Counted from the first letter of the stretch, positions 33,900 through 43,181 are shown. The stretch: DNA of 64,000 nt from an uncultured Desulfobacterales bacterium (GCA_937915545.1 CALGIJ010000031.1:55058-119057), one strand, 5' to 3'. Notes: a model not told the origin generated them from the sequence alone. Program-made: numbers and translations.

Positions 33900-35366
33900 A
33901 TGCTCGAGCTGACAAACATCGAAAAGCGCTTCGGCCGACTCCAGGCCCTCCGCGGGGTGTGTGTCAGCGCCCGGGAAGGCACCATCCACGGCCTCATCGG
34001 CGAAAACGGCGCCGGCAAGTCGACACTGATGAAGGTGCTTACCGGCTTCGTGCACATGACCGGCGGCGAAATCCGCCTGCGCGGCAACCGCGTTCACCCC
34101 GGGGGGCCACGCGACGCCATGGCCCTCGGCATCGGCATGCTCTACCAGGAGCCCCTCGACTTCCCGCAGCTGTCGGTGCTGGAGAACTTCATCGCCGGGC
34201 AGGCCGCCTACGCCCCGACGGCAGCTCGTCAACGCCTGGCGCGACTCGCCCAGGACTTTTCCTTCCACCTGCGCGCCGACGACCTCGTCGGCGACCTCAC
34301 CGTCGGCGAGCGGCAGCAGCTCGAGCTGCTGCGCCTCATCGACGGCGGGGCCTCGGTGCTGATCCTCGATGAGCCGACCACCGGCATCTCGGCGCAGCAG
34401 CAGGAAGTGCTCTTCGCTGCCCTGCGGCGCCTTAAGGCGACAGGGGCCACGGTGCTCCTCGTTTCCCACAAGCTCGAGGAAATCGACCTCCTCTGCGACG
34501 AGGTGACGGTGCTGCGCCATGGCCAGGTGGTGGCGCGACGCAGCCGCCCCTTCGACCGCGACGACCTCCTGCAGGCGATGTTTGACAGGCTGCCGGAGCG
34601 GGAGGGGGCCGCGCCGAAGGCTGCCACCGGCCCGGCCCTGCTGGTCTTCGACCGGGCCTGCGCCGGGAGCGGCCGCGCGGCTCTGTCCGGGCTGTCGCTG
34701 ACCATAAGCGGCGGCGAGATCGTCGGCCTGGCCGGTATCGACGGCAGCGGCCAGAACACCTTTCTCAAGCTCGCCGGCGGCTTGCTCGAACCCACCTCGG
34801 GGGAAACCAGGCTGGAGGGCGAGCACTCGGGCGCACCTCGGCGGCCGACCCTGGGAGTGGACACCGTCTACCTCCCCGCCGACCGCCTCGCCGAGGGCCT
34901 CTTCCCCCAGCTCAGCCTGCGCGAGCACCATCTCCTCGCCAGCCCCGGCAGGGCCCTGCTCACCCCCTCGGCGGGGCTCGAGGAGACCAGTCGGGCTATC
35001 GCCGTACACGGCATCAAGGGTGAGGCGCAACAGCCGGTGCAGGACCTCTCCGGCGGCAACCAGCAGCGCCTGCTGCTCTCCCTCATCCCCGAGAAGACGC
35101 GGCTCATCCTCATGGAGAACCCGACCCGCGGCCTCGACGTGCACTCGGCCAGGTCCACCTGGAAACTCCTGCGCCGCCGCCTCGCGGACCAGGGAGCAGC
35201 CATCGTCTTCGCCTCCCCCGATCTCGACGAGGTGATGCGCGAGGCGAGCCGTATCCTCGTCTTCGCCGCCAACCGGGTGGTGCTCGACATCCCGGCCGGG
35301 GAGGCCAGCAGCCATATCCTGTCCCGCGCCATCACCGGCCAGGTCGATGCCCCCATCGCCCCCTGA
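33900..35366 (+). CDS. Sugar/nucleoside ABC transporter ATPase (tandem NBD)
   Basis: A 488-residue protein with two nucleotide-binding domains, as in RbsA and NupA. NBD1 has Walker A (GENGAGKSTLMK), signature LTVGERQQLELL and Walker B VLILDEPTTGIS. NBD2 has the signature LSGGNQQRLLLSL and Walker B TRLILMENPTRGLD, but its P-loop reads GIDGSGQNTFLK: the catalytic lysine is replaced by glutamine, so it is probably a degenerate site, as in many RbsA-type second domains. It lies between the BMP protein and the two permeases, with the ATG at 33900 just after the previous gene. It would energise import of the BMP ligand. Confidence 0.92.
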   Translation: MLELTNIEKRFGRLQALRGVCVSAREGTIHGLIGENGAGKSTLMKVLTGFVHMTGGEIRLRGNRVHPGGPRDAMALGIGMLYQEPLDFPQLSVLENFIAGQAAYAPTAARQRLARLAQDFSFHLRADDLVGDLTVGERQQLELLRLIDGGASVLILDEPTTGISAQQQEVLFAALRRLKATGATVLLVSHKLEEIDLLCDEVTVLRHGQVVARRSRPFDRDDLLQAMFDRLPEREGAAPKAATGPALLVFDRACAGSGRAALSGLSLTISGGEIVGLAGIDGSGQNTFLKLAGGLLEPTSGETRLEGEHSGAPRRPTLGVDTVYLPADRLAEGLFPQLSLREHHLLASPGRALLTPSAGLEETSRAIAVHGIKGEAQQPVQDLSGGNQQRLLLSLIPEKTRLILMENPTRGLDVHSARSTWKLLRRRLADQGAAIVFASPDLDEVMREASRILVFAANRVVLDIPAGEASSHILSRAITGQVDAPIAP

Positions 35367-35400
35367 GCCCCCCGTCAACCGCCAGAATCCTCGCCGCCCG

Positions 35401-36447
35401 ATGAGCTCTTCCGCCCCCCGGCATCACTTCGACAGCCTCGCCCAATTCCTCCTCATCGCCCTCCTCGCCCTCGGCGCAGTCAGCCTGCTGCTGCTCGCCC
35501 TCGGCATCAGCCCGGCGACCATCGCCATCACCCTGGCCAAAGGCTCGGTGCTCTCCTGGCAGAAGTTCGGCCACGTGCTGTCCATCTTCACCCCGCTGCT
35601 GCTCGCCTCCTGCGGCCTGCTCTTCACCTTCCGCGCCGGCCTGTGGAACATCGGCGTCGAGGGCCAGGTGGTCCTCGGGGCAATCGCCGCCACCACCCTG
35701 TTGCGCCAGGGCAGTCTCGGCCTGCCACCGGGCCTGGTCCTCTGCCTCGCCATGCTGCTCGCCTTTGTCGGCGGCGGCCTGTGGGGCGCCCTGGCCGGCT
35801 GGCTCAAGCATCGCGGCGGAGTCAACGAGATCTTCGGCGGCCTGGGCCTCAACTTCGTCGCCCAGGGGCTGATCCTGTGGCTGATCCTCGGGCCATGGAA
35901 GCGCGCCGGCATCGCCTCGATGAGCGGCACCGACATGTTCGCCAGGGAGCTGTGGATGTTCACCCCGCCGGGCTGGCGCGTCGCGCCGGCCGCCCTCGCC
36001 ATCGCCCTCGCCGCCCTGCTGTTCTCCGCCCTCCTCCTCCTGTCGACACGCTTCGGGCTGCGTGTCAGGGCGGTGGGCATCAACCCCCTGGCGGCGCGGC
36101 TCTTCGCCATCAACCCGGCGCGCACGGCGCTGGCGGCGATGATCCTCGGCGGCGGCTTCGCCGGCCTGGCCGGCGGACTGCAGGTGGCGGCCGTCTACCA
36201 CCGGCTGCTGCCGCCGATCTCCAGCGGCTATGGCTATCTCGCCCTGCTCGTGGTCATGCTCGCCAACTCCCGCGTCGCCCCGGTGGCACCGATCTGCCTC
36301 CTCTTTGCCGCGCTGGCCGCCGGGGCCATCCAGCTACCCATCGCCCTGCAGCTCGATTCGGCCCTGTCGGGGGTCATCCAGGGGAGCTGCGTGCTCAGCG
36401 CCCTCTTCGTCCACGGCTGGCGGCAGCGCCTTAAGGGGGCACGCTGA
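35401..36447 (+). CDS. ABC transporter permease, BMP-type (first)
   Basis: A 348-residue membrane protein of the ribose/nucleoside (RbsC/NupB-like) permease family with around nine helices. Visible family segments include SIFTPLLLASCGLLFTFRAGLWNIGVEGQ and GALAGWLKHRGGVNEIFGGLGLNF, and, later, FGLRVRAVGINPLAARLFAINP. It pairs with the permease encoded next. I start it at 35401 because the preceding in-frame ATG (35347) adds a proline-rich, unconserved stretch; the earlier site overlaps the ATPase stop by 20 bases and is possible. Substrate: probably nucleosides or purines, by analogy with the BMP component. Confidence 0.9.
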   Translation: MSSSAPRHHFDSLAQFLLIALLALGAVSLLLLALGISPATIAITLAKGSVLSWQKFGHVLSIFTPLLLASCGLLFTFRAGLWNIGVEGQVVLGAIAATTLLRQGSLGLPPGLVLCLAMLLAFVGGGLWGALAGWLKHRGGVNEIFGGLGLNFVAQGLILWLILGPWKRAGIASMSGTDMFARELWMFTPPGWRVAPAALAIALAALLFSALLLLSTRFGLRVRAVGINPLAARLFAINPARTALAAMILGGGFAGLAGGLQVAAVYHRLLPPISSGYGYLALLVVMLANSRVAPVAPICLLFAALAAGAIQLPIALQLDSALSGVIQGSCVLSALFVHGWRQRLKGAR

Positions 36448-37391
36448 TGGAGATTTCTCTGGCCACCTTCCTCGCCGCCGTCGCCGCCATGTCCGCCCCG
36501 GTGATCCTCGCCGCCTTAGGCGAGACACTTACCGAGAAGGCGGGGGTGGTCAACCTCTCCCTGGACGGCGCCATCCTGCTCAGCGCCATGGCCGGCTTCG
36601 TCGTCGCCACGAGCAGCGCCTCGCTGCCGCTCGGCTTCGCCGCCTCCGCCCTCACCGGCAGCCTGGTTGCCGCGGTGCTGGCAATCATCGGCGTGTCGCT
36701 CCACCAGTCCCAGGTGGCGGCCGGCTTTGCCCTGACCTTTCTCTGTCGCGACCTGGCCTACTTCCTCGGCCACCCCTACGCCCGCCAGCAGGGGCCGCAG
36801 CTGACCACCCTGCCCCTTCCCGGACTCGCCGACCTCCCCTTTATCGGCGAGGTGCTCTTCTCCCACTCCCTTGTCGTCTACGCCAGCTTCCTTGCCATCC
36901 CCTGCTGCCTGCTCTTCCTCCACCGCAGCCGCTGGGGCCTGATGCTGCGCTGCGCCGGGGAGAACCCCGAGGCCTGCTGGGCGCGGGGCATCGACCCCAA
37001 CCGGGTGCGTTTTGCGGCGGTAGTTGCCGGGGGAGCCCTGGTGGGCCTGGCTGGCGGCGCCTTCTCGCTGGCGGTCAAGCCCGGCTGGGGCCAGCCCCAA
37101 GGCTGCGAAGGCATTGGCTGGATCGCTCTGGCGCTGGTCATCTTCGGTGGCTGGAAGCCGCTGCGCGTGGCCCTCGGCGCCTACCTTTTCGCCGCCCTGC
37201 AGCTGCTCGGCATCCACTTCCAGGACGCCTTCCCGACCGTGCCGGCGCAGATCTTCCAGGTGGCGCCCTTCCCCTTGATGATCTTCACCCTCATCCTCAT
37301 CCACGCCAGCAGACGGAGACGCGGACGGCTGAACCGCCTTCTCGCCGGCAACGCCCCGAAGTGGCTCGGCCGGGCCTACAGAAGGTCATAG
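36447..37391 (+). CDS. ABC transporter permease, BMP-type (second)
   Basis: A 314-residue permease partnering the preceding one. Hydrophobic helices span nearly the full length. Family marks are LAALGETLTEKAGVVNLSLDGA near the N-terminus, HQSQVAAGFALTF, CAGENPEACWARGIDPNRVRF and GEGIGW-type sequence around residue 208 (GCEGIGWIALALVIFGGW). Its ATG shares one base with the previous TGA, giving tight coupling. The operon 32690-37391 therefore encodes a full importer: binding protein, double ATPase and two permeases. It ends 37 bases before the convergent DMT exporter gene. Confidence 0.9.
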   Translation: MEISLATFLAAVAAMSAPVILAALGETLTEKAGVVNLSLDGAILLSAMAGFVVATSSASLPLGFAASALTGSLVAAVLAIIGVSLHQSQVAAGFALTFLCRDLAYFLGHPYARQQGPQLTTLPLPGLADLPFIGEVLFSHSLVVYASFLAIPCCLLFLHRSRWGLMLRCAGENPEACWARGIDPNRVRFAAVVAGGALVGLAGGAFSLAVKPGWGQPQGCEGIGWIALALVIFGGWKPLRVALGAYLFAALQLLGIHFQDAFPTVPAQIFQVAPFPLMIFTLILIHASRRRRGRLNRLLAGNAPKWLGRAYRRS

Positions 37392-37428
37392 GGCAGGAAA
37401 GAACGACGGTAAAGCGACCAGGCGAGGG

Positions 37429-38376
37429 CTATGGCCGCGCCCAGGGCAGCCAACGCCGCCAGGCGCCTTCGCGGCCGTTAACAATCAGCAGGCCGACGGT
37501 GACCAGCACGATGGCCAGGACGAGATGGGCGGTGAGCGGCTCGCCGAGCAGCACCACCCCGAGGAAAACGCCGGAAACCGGCATGATGAAGACGAAGGAG
37601 TGCAAGGCCGTCGCCCCGTAACGGCTGATCAAGGTGTTCCAGGCGACGAAGCCGTAGGAGGCGGTGACCAGGGCCTGGTAGAGCAGGGAGTGGAGCACCG
37701 GCCCGTCGAGGGAGCGGATCATCTGCCCGTCCCACAGCCAGCCGCAGAGAAAATACAGCGGCACCGTCACCGCCATGGGGTAGAGGGCGACCTGCAGGGG
37801 GTGGAACTCGGCAATGATCTTCTTGACGTAGACGGCGTTGGTGGCCCAGACGAGCACGGCGAGCAGGACCAGAAAATCGCCCAGCAAGGCCGAACCGCTG
37901 TTTCCGGCGGTGTCGAGGAAGAGCACCGCCACCCCGGCGAAACCGAGCACCAGGCCGCCCACCTTGCGCCAGCGGATGGTCTCGCCGGGGATGAAATAGT
38001 GGGCGAGGACCATGACCACGAAGGGCAGGATGTTGGAGATGAGGGCACCGTGGCTGGCGCTGGTCATGCTCTGCCCGAAATAGAACAGGGCGAGCTGGAA
38101 GAAGAAGATCACCGCCAGCGGCAGGAGGAGCAGGGCCTGGCGGCGCGTCAGGCCGAGGGGCTTGCCGGTGGCCAGCGCCCACAGGGCGATGACCACGGTG
38201 GCGATGGCGAAGCGCAGACCGGCGGTGGTGAAGATGCCGAGCCCGGTCAAACTGATCTTGATTGCCACCGTGTTGGCGCCAAAGAGGATGCAGAGGAACA
38301 TCGTATAGAGGGCGGCGCCGAGAGGCAGCCCGGCGATGGCCGCCTCTCCGGCGGGCAGCGTGGCCGCTGGCTTCAT
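37429..38376 (-). CDS. EamA/DMT-family transporter
   Basis: A 315-residue inner-membrane protein with ten predicted helices in two EamA repeats. Typical sequences are GANTVAIKISLTGLGIFTTAGLRFAIATVVIA, SNILPFVVMVLAHYFIPGE and, in repeat two, SRYGATALHSFVFIMPVSGVFLGVVLLGEPL. DMT proteins export amino acids, nucleotide-related compounds or other metabolites; the substrate here is unknown. I chose the ATG at 38376 (MKPAATLPAGEAAIAG) since the longer frame adds a non-hydrophobic stretch. It is convergent with the importer operon; a functional link is possible but only positional. Confidence 0.9.
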   Translation of the reverse strand: MKPAATLPAGEAAIAGLPLGAALYTMFLCILFGANTVAIKISLTGLGIFTTAGLRFAIATVVIALWALATGKPLGLTRRQALLLLPLAVIFFFQLALFYFGQSMTSASHGALISNILPFVVMVLAHYFIPGETIRWRKVGGLVLGFAGVAVLFLDTAGNSGSALLGDFLVLLAVLVWATNAVYVKKIIAEFHPLQVALYPMAVTVPLYFLCGWLWDGQMIRSLDGPVLHSLLYQALVTASYGFVAWNTLISRYGATALHSFVFIMPVSGVFLGVVLLGEPLTAHLVLAIVLVTVGLLIVNGREGAWRRWLPWARP

Positions 38377-38660
38377 TGGTGTCCTCGGCCGGCAATGGTG
38401 TGACGATATTTCATAACTGTGACGAACCTGTTGCAGTCCATATTCTGTTGCTCTTGATGAGAACCCTTGCCCGAGGTGGCGCAACTGCCCCTGCGGCCGA
38501 CTTTCCCGCCAACCAGGGCAAAGGCTCGGAATCTTTCCCTTGCTGGCGGGCAACGGGCCCTCCCCGCCAGACTACCGCCTGTGTCGAATTGCTCCGCTCC
38601 TGTGCTGGGCCGCAACCCTGCCGCCTGTGTAGTCTCGAGGTGGCGCAAACGACATCGCCC

Positions 38661-39338
38661 CTACAGCCGCCGCTCCTCGCCGTAGCCCATCACCCAGGCG
38701 ACTTTCCCCAAGGCCTCGACCCGCCGCGCGAACTCCTGCGGGTCGGCGGCGATCACCGGAAAGGTGTTGTAGTGCATGGGGATAGCCACCCCGGGTCGGG
38801 CCAGTTCCACCGCCTTGACCGCATCATCGATGCCCATGGTGAAGTTGTCGCCGATGGGCAGCAGCATGTAGTGAAGCGATGTCATCTCGCCGATGAGCTT
38901 CATGTCGTAGAAGAGACCGGTGTCGCCGGTATGGTACAGCGACTTGCCATCAACGGTCAGCACCACTCCGGCCGGTTCGCCGGCATAGATGCCCTCCGGG
39001 GTCATCGAGCCGTGGTGGGCGATGGTGAACTTGAGCCGGCCGAAGGGAAAGAGATACGAACCGCCGATGTGCATATTGTGGGCGCGACAGCCCTTGTCAA
39101 TACAGTAATTGGCCAGTTCGTTGACGCAGATGAGCAGCGCATTGCAGCGTTTAGCGACCTTCAGGGCGTCGCCGAGGTGATCGCCATGACCATGGGTGAG
39201 GACGATATAATCGGCCGAGACCTCCGCCGAGGTCACCGGCGAGGTGGGGTTGCCGTCGAAGAAGGGGTCGATGAGGATGACCTCGCCGGCATCGCTGGTA
39301 ATCTGAAACGACGAATGGGAAAAGTATCTGAGTTTCAT
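38661..39338 (-). CDS. UPF0173 metal-dependent hydrolase
   Basis: A 225-residue metallo-beta-lactamase-fold hydrolase of family UPF0173. The start MKLRYFSHSSFQI is characteristic. The metal-binding motif is VLTHGHGDHLGDA (HxHxDH), followed by HHGSMTPEG, LYHTGDTGLFYDM (Asp) and PMHYNTFPVI. All predicted ligands are present. It is cytoplasmic with no signal peptide. Function is known only as a metal-dependent hydrolase. The gene starts at ATG 39338 with GGAGGCAGAG upstream. The next upstream gene on the same strand is the small secreted protein at 39384-39728. Confidence 0.93.
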   Translation of the reverse strand: MKLRYFSHSSFQITSDAGEVILIDPFFDGNPTSPVTSAEVSADYIVLTHGHGDHLGDALKVAKRCNALLICVNELANYCIDKGCRAHNMHIGGSYLFPFGRLKFTIAHHGSMTPEGIYAGEPAGVVLTVDGKSLYHTGDTGLFYDMKLIGEMTSLHYMLLPIGDNFTMGIDDAVKAVELARPGVAIPMHYNTFPVIAADPQEFARRVEALGKVAWVMGYGEERRL

Positions 39339-39383
39339 CTCTGCCTCCAGGTGAAATCGTCCCTCTGTGCGCCGGTGCCGCCC

Positions 39384-39728
39384 TTAGCGGCGCACCAGCA
39401 CGCCCTCGTACACGCCCTGCGGGGTGCGGCAGCGACAGGCCAGACCGGGCGGGCCTTCCTGCTCGACGACGCACCAGCCGACCGCGGTCTGGCAGATGGT
39501 GGTGCGCTCCTGCAAGCGGCCATGGGTATCCGGCCGTCGCGGGCGGACACGCCCGTCCTCCCCGGCGATGACCGGGTCGGTAATGTCGCCACAGATCCTG
39601 GCGATCTCGTAGCCGCTCATGCCGGTTTTGGCCAGAGCCTCGCGGTCCCGCTGGGTGCACTCGCCATAGAGCGGCCCGGCCACCATGACGCCACAGATCA
39701 TCAACAGCAGTGCTTTCGGCCACACCAT
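39384..39728 (-). CDS. Small exported cysteine-containing protein, unknown
   Basis: A 114-residue protein with a signal peptide (WPKALLLMICGVMVAGPLYG, cleaved around residue 22). The mature form has five cysteines, in ECTQRD, RICGDI, TICQTAV, WCVVEQE and ACRCRTP, spaced so that one or two disulfide bonds are likely. That fits a periplasm or outer face with an oxidative-folding enzyme. I do not recognise the family. The ATG at 39728 has GGAGGGGCGATGG upstream. It ends 45 bases before the UPF0173 gene, on the same strand. Confidence 0.65.
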   Translation of the reverse strand: MVWPKALLLMICGVMVAGPLYGECTQRDREALAKTGMSGYEIARICGDITDPVIAGEDGRVRPRRPDTHGRLQERTTICQTAVGWCVVEQEGPPGLACRCRTPQGVYEGVLVRR

Positions 39729-39926
39729 CGCCCTCCCCCTTTACGGCGGACATGGTTCGACCGGCGCCGTATCCGCCCATCATACCCGCAATCCCTGGGC
39801 GACTTCAAAGAAAAACCTCGCCACCGCCGCCATCCCCGGTCACTGCCGCTTTCCTCTTGCCGCCGTCGCCGATTTTGAGCATAGTTAGCCCAGCCACTCA
39901 CCCGTCCTCGCCACCATGGAGTGTTC

Positions 39927-40454
39927 ATGTCCCCTCTGGTCAAGTGGATCACCGTCACCGCCATCTTCATTTTTCTTCTCTCCCGCCTGCTGCTCGGCTG
40001 CGACCAGGAAGCGACCCGCTCCGGGCCGTGGCGCCTTGGCGACACCGCCCCGGACTTCGCCGCCAAGGACCTCGACGGCAAGGTTACTGTGCTCTCCAGC
40101 CTCACCGGCGGCCCGATCATCCTGCGTTTTTTCGAGAGCAACTGCCGCTTCTGCAAAGCCGACACGCCGATCCTCTCCGCCTTCTACCGCGCCAACCGCG
40201 ACAAGGGGCTGAAGGTTCTTTATATCGGCAGCTTCTACGAAAACGAGAAGACGCTGCGCAACTTCGTCGCCGAGCTCGCCCCGGAGTTTCCGGTCATTCT
40301 CGACCAGGGGGCCAGGCTGGCCGATCTCTACGATATCCGCGCCTATCCCCAGACCATCTTCCTCGACCCCGAGAAGCGCTTCGCCGGGGCCCTGCTCGGA
40401 GCGGTGGGGGAAGCAGAACTCACCGAGATCCTCGGCAAATACCTCGGGCCCTAG
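39927..40454 (+). CDS. Thioredoxin-like lipoprotein (TlpA/ResA family)
   Basis: A 175-residue membrane-tethered thioredoxin-fold protein. The N-terminus is a lipoprotein signal ending LLSRLLLGC, so the cysteine at residue 23 would be lipidated. The thioredoxin domain begins GDTAPDFAAKDLDGK and has the redox site ESNCRFCKAD (CRFC) and cis-Pro in AYPQTIFLDP. Proteins of this kind reduce disulfides in the periplasm, often cytochrome c haem-binding cysteines or copper-carrier thiols. The ATG at 39927 has GGAG five bases upstream. It opens a compact operon of six genes (39927-44192) with NosL and an ABC transporter. Confidence 0.88.
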   Translation: MSPLVKWITVTAIFIFLLSRLLLGCDQEATRSGPWRLGDTAPDFAAKDLDGKVTVLSSLTGGPIILRFFESNCRFCKADTPILSAFYRANRDKGLKVLYIGSFYENEKTLRNFVAELAPEFPVILDQGARLADLYDIRAYPQTIFLDPEKRFAGALLGAVGEAELTEILGKYLGP

Positions 40455-40488
40455 CGACCCGGTTCACCCTCTCCCCGTCGAGGCCACC

Positions 40489-41016
40489 ATGGCAAGCCTG
40501 CGCACACTCGCCCTCTTTCTCGTTCTGCTGCTCTCCTGCGCCCGCACTAGCGGGGCGACACCGCCCGCCGAGGGCCTCTTCGCCGTCACCGCCGAAACGC
40601 GCTGTCCGGTCTGCGGCATGCTGGTGGCCCGCTACCCCACGTGGCTGGCCCAGGTAGGCATGAGCGACGGCAGCATGCTGGCCTTCGACGGGGTCAAGGA
40701 CATGGCCGCCTATGTCCTGCAGCCGCAGAGCTTCGGCGCCGCCCCGGAGGCGACGGCGACGGACATCCGTGTCAAAGACTACTACAGCCAGCGCTCTATC
40801 GACGGCAAGAAGGCCTGGTACGTCATCGGCAGCGACGTCCTCGGGCCAATGGGCCATGAGCTCATCCCCTTCGCCGAGCGGTCCCAGGCCGAGATTTTTC
40901 TCGACGACCACCGCGGCAAGCGGATTCTCGGTTTTGGCGACATCGACCAGAGGCTGGTCGACGAACTGCGCCGCGGTCACAAGATGAAGCACCGTGGCGG
41001 GATGGCCAAGCCATGA
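40489..41016 (+). CDS. NosL-family copper-binding protein
   Basis: A 175-residue exported protein of the NosL family, copper chaperones best known for nitrous oxide reductase. It has a signal sequence with a possible lipobox (LVLLLSC), then the conserved CPVCGM copper site in AETRCPVCGMLVARYP. The C-terminal half has PMGHELIPFA with Met-His ligands. No nosZ, nosD or nosR gene lies in this window, so the copper is more likely delivered to another enzyme or used for homeostasis. It follows the thioredoxin lipoprotein, which could keep the cysteines reduced, and overlaps the next gene as ATGA. Confidence 0.9.
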   Translation: MASLRTLALFLVLLLSCARTSGATPPAEGLFAVTAETRCPVCGMLVARYPTWLAQVGMSDGSMLAFDGVKDMAAYVLQPQSFGAAPEATATDIRVKDYYSQRSIDGKKAWYVIGSDVLGPMGHELIPFAERSQAEIFLDDHRGKRILGFGDIDQRLVDELRRGHKMKHRGGMAKP

Positions 41017-41303
41017 CCCTGCGCCCGGCATACTTGGCGCTGTTCCTCTTTGCCACCCTGCTGCTCGTCGCGGCGGCACTGCACGCCGACATTGCCGCGC
41101 GCCGACAGGCGGCGCAGGCGAGCGGCAACGCATTGCGCCCGCTGACCGCCTTTCTCGGCCTGGCCGACCTGGCAGTGAGCACCGAAGCCCGCTACACCCG
41201 GCACCCGGCCTTATCGGACATGGCGGTGGTGGGCATGGACCTCCCCGGGGCCATCGACCCCTTCCCCTCGACCCTGTTCTTCGCCCCGCCCCCCGCGCCA
41301 TGA
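41013..41303 (+). CDS. Small membrane-anchored protein of the NosL operon
   Basis: A 96-residue protein with an N-terminal hydrophobic segment (AYLALFLFATLLLVAAALHA, residues 6-25) that could be a signal or a membrane anchor. A short extracytoplasmic tail (about 70 residues) follows, with no cysteines, ending FFAPPPAP. It overlaps both neighbours by four bases (ATGA junctions), so it is tightly co-translated with nosL and the permease, which suggests a partner role in the complex. I cannot identify the family; in related operons small proteins at this position have no known function. Confidence 0.7.
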   Translation: MTLRPAYLALFLFATLLLVAAALHADIAARRQAAQASGNALRPLTAFLGLADLAVSTEARYTRHPALSDMAVVGMDLPGAIDPFPSTLFFAPPPAP

Positions 41304-42487
41304 CCCCGCATCCCCTGGGCCGCCTGCTCAACATCCTCGACTACGCCCTCTCCTCCCTGCGCCGCCGCCTGCTCAAAAATCTCCTCGTCTTCGCCGTCTT
41401 CACCCTGGTGGTCTTTCTCTTCGCCTCACTCCTGCTCACCCGCGGCGCCCTTGGAGACATGGCGGGGCGGCTGCTCGCCGCCGCCCCGGACATCACCGTG
41501 CAACAACTCGTCGCCGGCCGTCAGGTGCCCATCGCCGCCGGCGCCTGCGAACGGCTGGCCGACATCCCCGGCATCGGTATCTGCCGCGGGCGCCTCTGGG
41601 GCTACTACTTCGACGGTGAAAACGGCGCCAACTATACGGTCATCGGCCTGCCCGAGGCCCCCGAGAGGTGGCCGGCCGGCCTCTCCGGGGCGGTGCAAGG
41701 GCGCCTGCCGCAGCCGGGCGAACGCGGCAAGGCGGTGCTCTCCACGGCGGTGCGGCAACAGCTCGGTCTGGAGGGGCGGCGCTTCTTCTCCCTGTTCCGC
41801 CCCGATCTCCAACTGCTCTCCTTCGAGGCGGTCGGCACCTTCACCGCCAGCTCCGACGCATTGACCGCCGACACTATCCTCCTCGCCGAGGCCGACATCC
41901 GTCACCTCTTCGCCCTGCCCGAAGACCAGGCCATCGACCTGCTCATCGACGTCGTCAACCCGCTCGAGATCGAGACCATCGCCGCCAAGATCGCCGATCG
42001 CCTCCCCGGGGTGCGGGTGGTCAGCAAAGGGCGCATCGCCAAGACCTACCGGGCGGTGTTCGGCTGGCGCTCGGGCATCACCGCCACCACCCTGCTGCTT
42101 GCCCTGGCGGCCTTCGTCATCCTCGCCTGGGACAGGGCCAGCGGCCTCTCCGGCGAAGAACTGCGCGAGGTCGGCATCCTCAAGATGCTCGGCTGGCAGA
42201 GCGGCGACATCATCCTGCTGCGCTTCTGCGAGTCGCTGCTGGTGTCGCTCTTCGCCTTTCTCTCTGGCTGGCTGCTCGCCTGGGTGCATGTCGCTTACTT
42301 CCAGGCGCCCTTGCTGCGGCCGGTGTTCCTCGGCTGGTCGGTGCTGCGCCCGCAGTTTCCCTTGCTGCCGCCGGTCGCTGCCGCCGACCTCTTCCTCGTC
42401 CTCGCCATCTCGGTGGCCCCCTACCTCGCCGCCACCGCCGTGCCGGCCTGGCGGGCGGCCACCGTACCCGCTCATTCGGTGCTGTGA
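41300..42487 (+). CDS. FtsX-like ABC transporter permease
   Basis: A 395-residue permease of the MacB/FtsX type. The N-terminal helix (NLLVFAVFTLVVFLFASLLL, residues 31-50) is followed by a periplasmic domain of about 220 residues and three C-terminal helices (about 265-395). The C-terminal FtsX segment includes EVGILKMLGWQSGDIILLRFCESLLVS. It works with the ATPase encoded two bases downstream. Overlap of the start with the previous gene shows coupling. The arrangement resembles NosFY-type systems that serve NosL-dependent copper or sulfur delivery, but NosY is a different permease type. Confidence 0.87.
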   Translation: MTPHPLGRLLNILDYALSSLRRRLLKNLLVFAVFTLVVFLFASLLLTRGALGDMAGRLLAAAPDITVQQLVAGRQVPIAAGACERLADIPGIGICRGRLWGYYFDGENGANYTVIGLPEAPERWPAGLSGAVQGRLPQPGERGKAVLSTAVRQQLGLEGRRFFSLFRPDLQLLSFEAVGTFTASSDALTADTILLAEADIRHLFALPEDQAIDLLIDVVNPLEIETIAAKIADRLPGVRVVSKGRIAKTYRAVFGWRSGITATTLLLALAAFVILAWDRASGLSGEELREVGILKMLGWQSGDIILLRFCESLLVSLFAFLSGWLLAWVHVAYFQAPLLRPVFLGWSVLRPQFPLLPPVAAADLFLVLAISVAPYLAATAVPAWRAATVPAHSVL

Positions 42488-42488
42488 G

Positions 42489-43181
42489 ATGCGCGTCATC
42501 CTCGATCAGGTCCGCAAGGTCTATAACAGTGGCGAGACAAACGAGGTGGTCGCTCTCGAGCGGGTGTCACTGGCCATCGACAAGGGAGAGATGGTCTGCC
42601 TCGAGGGACCGAGCGGCTCGGGCAAGACGACCCTGCTGTCGATCCTCGGCTGCGTCATCGCCCCGACCAGCGGCAGCGCCTCCATCGGCGACAAGAAGAT
42701 CGCCCGGCTCCCCGACCACTTCCGCACCAGCTACCGCCGCCAGCTGGTGGGCTTCGTCTTCCAGCACTTCAACCTCCTCGAGGAACGCAGCCTCCTCGAA
42801 AACGTCACCCTGCCGCTCTATCCCCTCGGCGTCAGCCCGAAGGTCCGTCGCGAGCGTGCCCTGCCGCTCCTGCGGCGTCTGGCCATCGACCACCGCCGCG
42901 ACTTCCCGGTGCGCCAGCTGAGCGGCGGCGAGCGGCAGCGCGCCGCCATCGCCCGCGCCCTCATCAACGACCCGCCGCTGCTGGTGGCCGACGAGCCCAC
43001 CGCCCACCTCGACCGGCCCCTCGCTGCCGAGATCATGGAGATCTTCGCCGCCCTTAAAGCCGAAGGCAGAACGGTGGTCATCGCCTCTCACGACCCCCTG
43101 GTCTTCACCCACCCGGCGGTGAACCGTCGCCTGGCGCTGGTCGGGGGCAGGCTTCTCGCCGACCCTTCCGGCGAGAGGTAA
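42489..43181 (+). CDS. ABC transporter ATP-binding protein (NosL operon)
   Basis: A 230-residue nucleotide-binding subunit. Walker A is EGPSGSGKTTLLS, Q-loop LVGFVFQHFNLLEERS, signature LSGGERQRAAIA, Walker B LLVADEPTAHLD and H-loop IASHDPLVF. It is of the LolD/MacB type and intact. It lies two bases after the FtsX-like permease and four before the polytopic protein, so it almost certainly powers that permease. The exported or extracted substrate is unknown. Confidence 0.92.
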   Translation: MRVILDQVRKVYNSGETNEVVALERVSLAIDKGEMVCLEGPSGSGKTTLLSILGCVIAPTSGSASIGDKKIARLPDHFRTSYRRQLVGFVFQHFNLLEERSLLENVTLPLYPLGVSPKVRRERALPLLRRLAIDHRRDFPVRQLSGGERQRAAIARALINDPPLLVADEPTAHLDRPLAAEIMEIFAALKAEGRTVVIASHDPLVFTHPAVNRRLALVGGRLLADPSGER

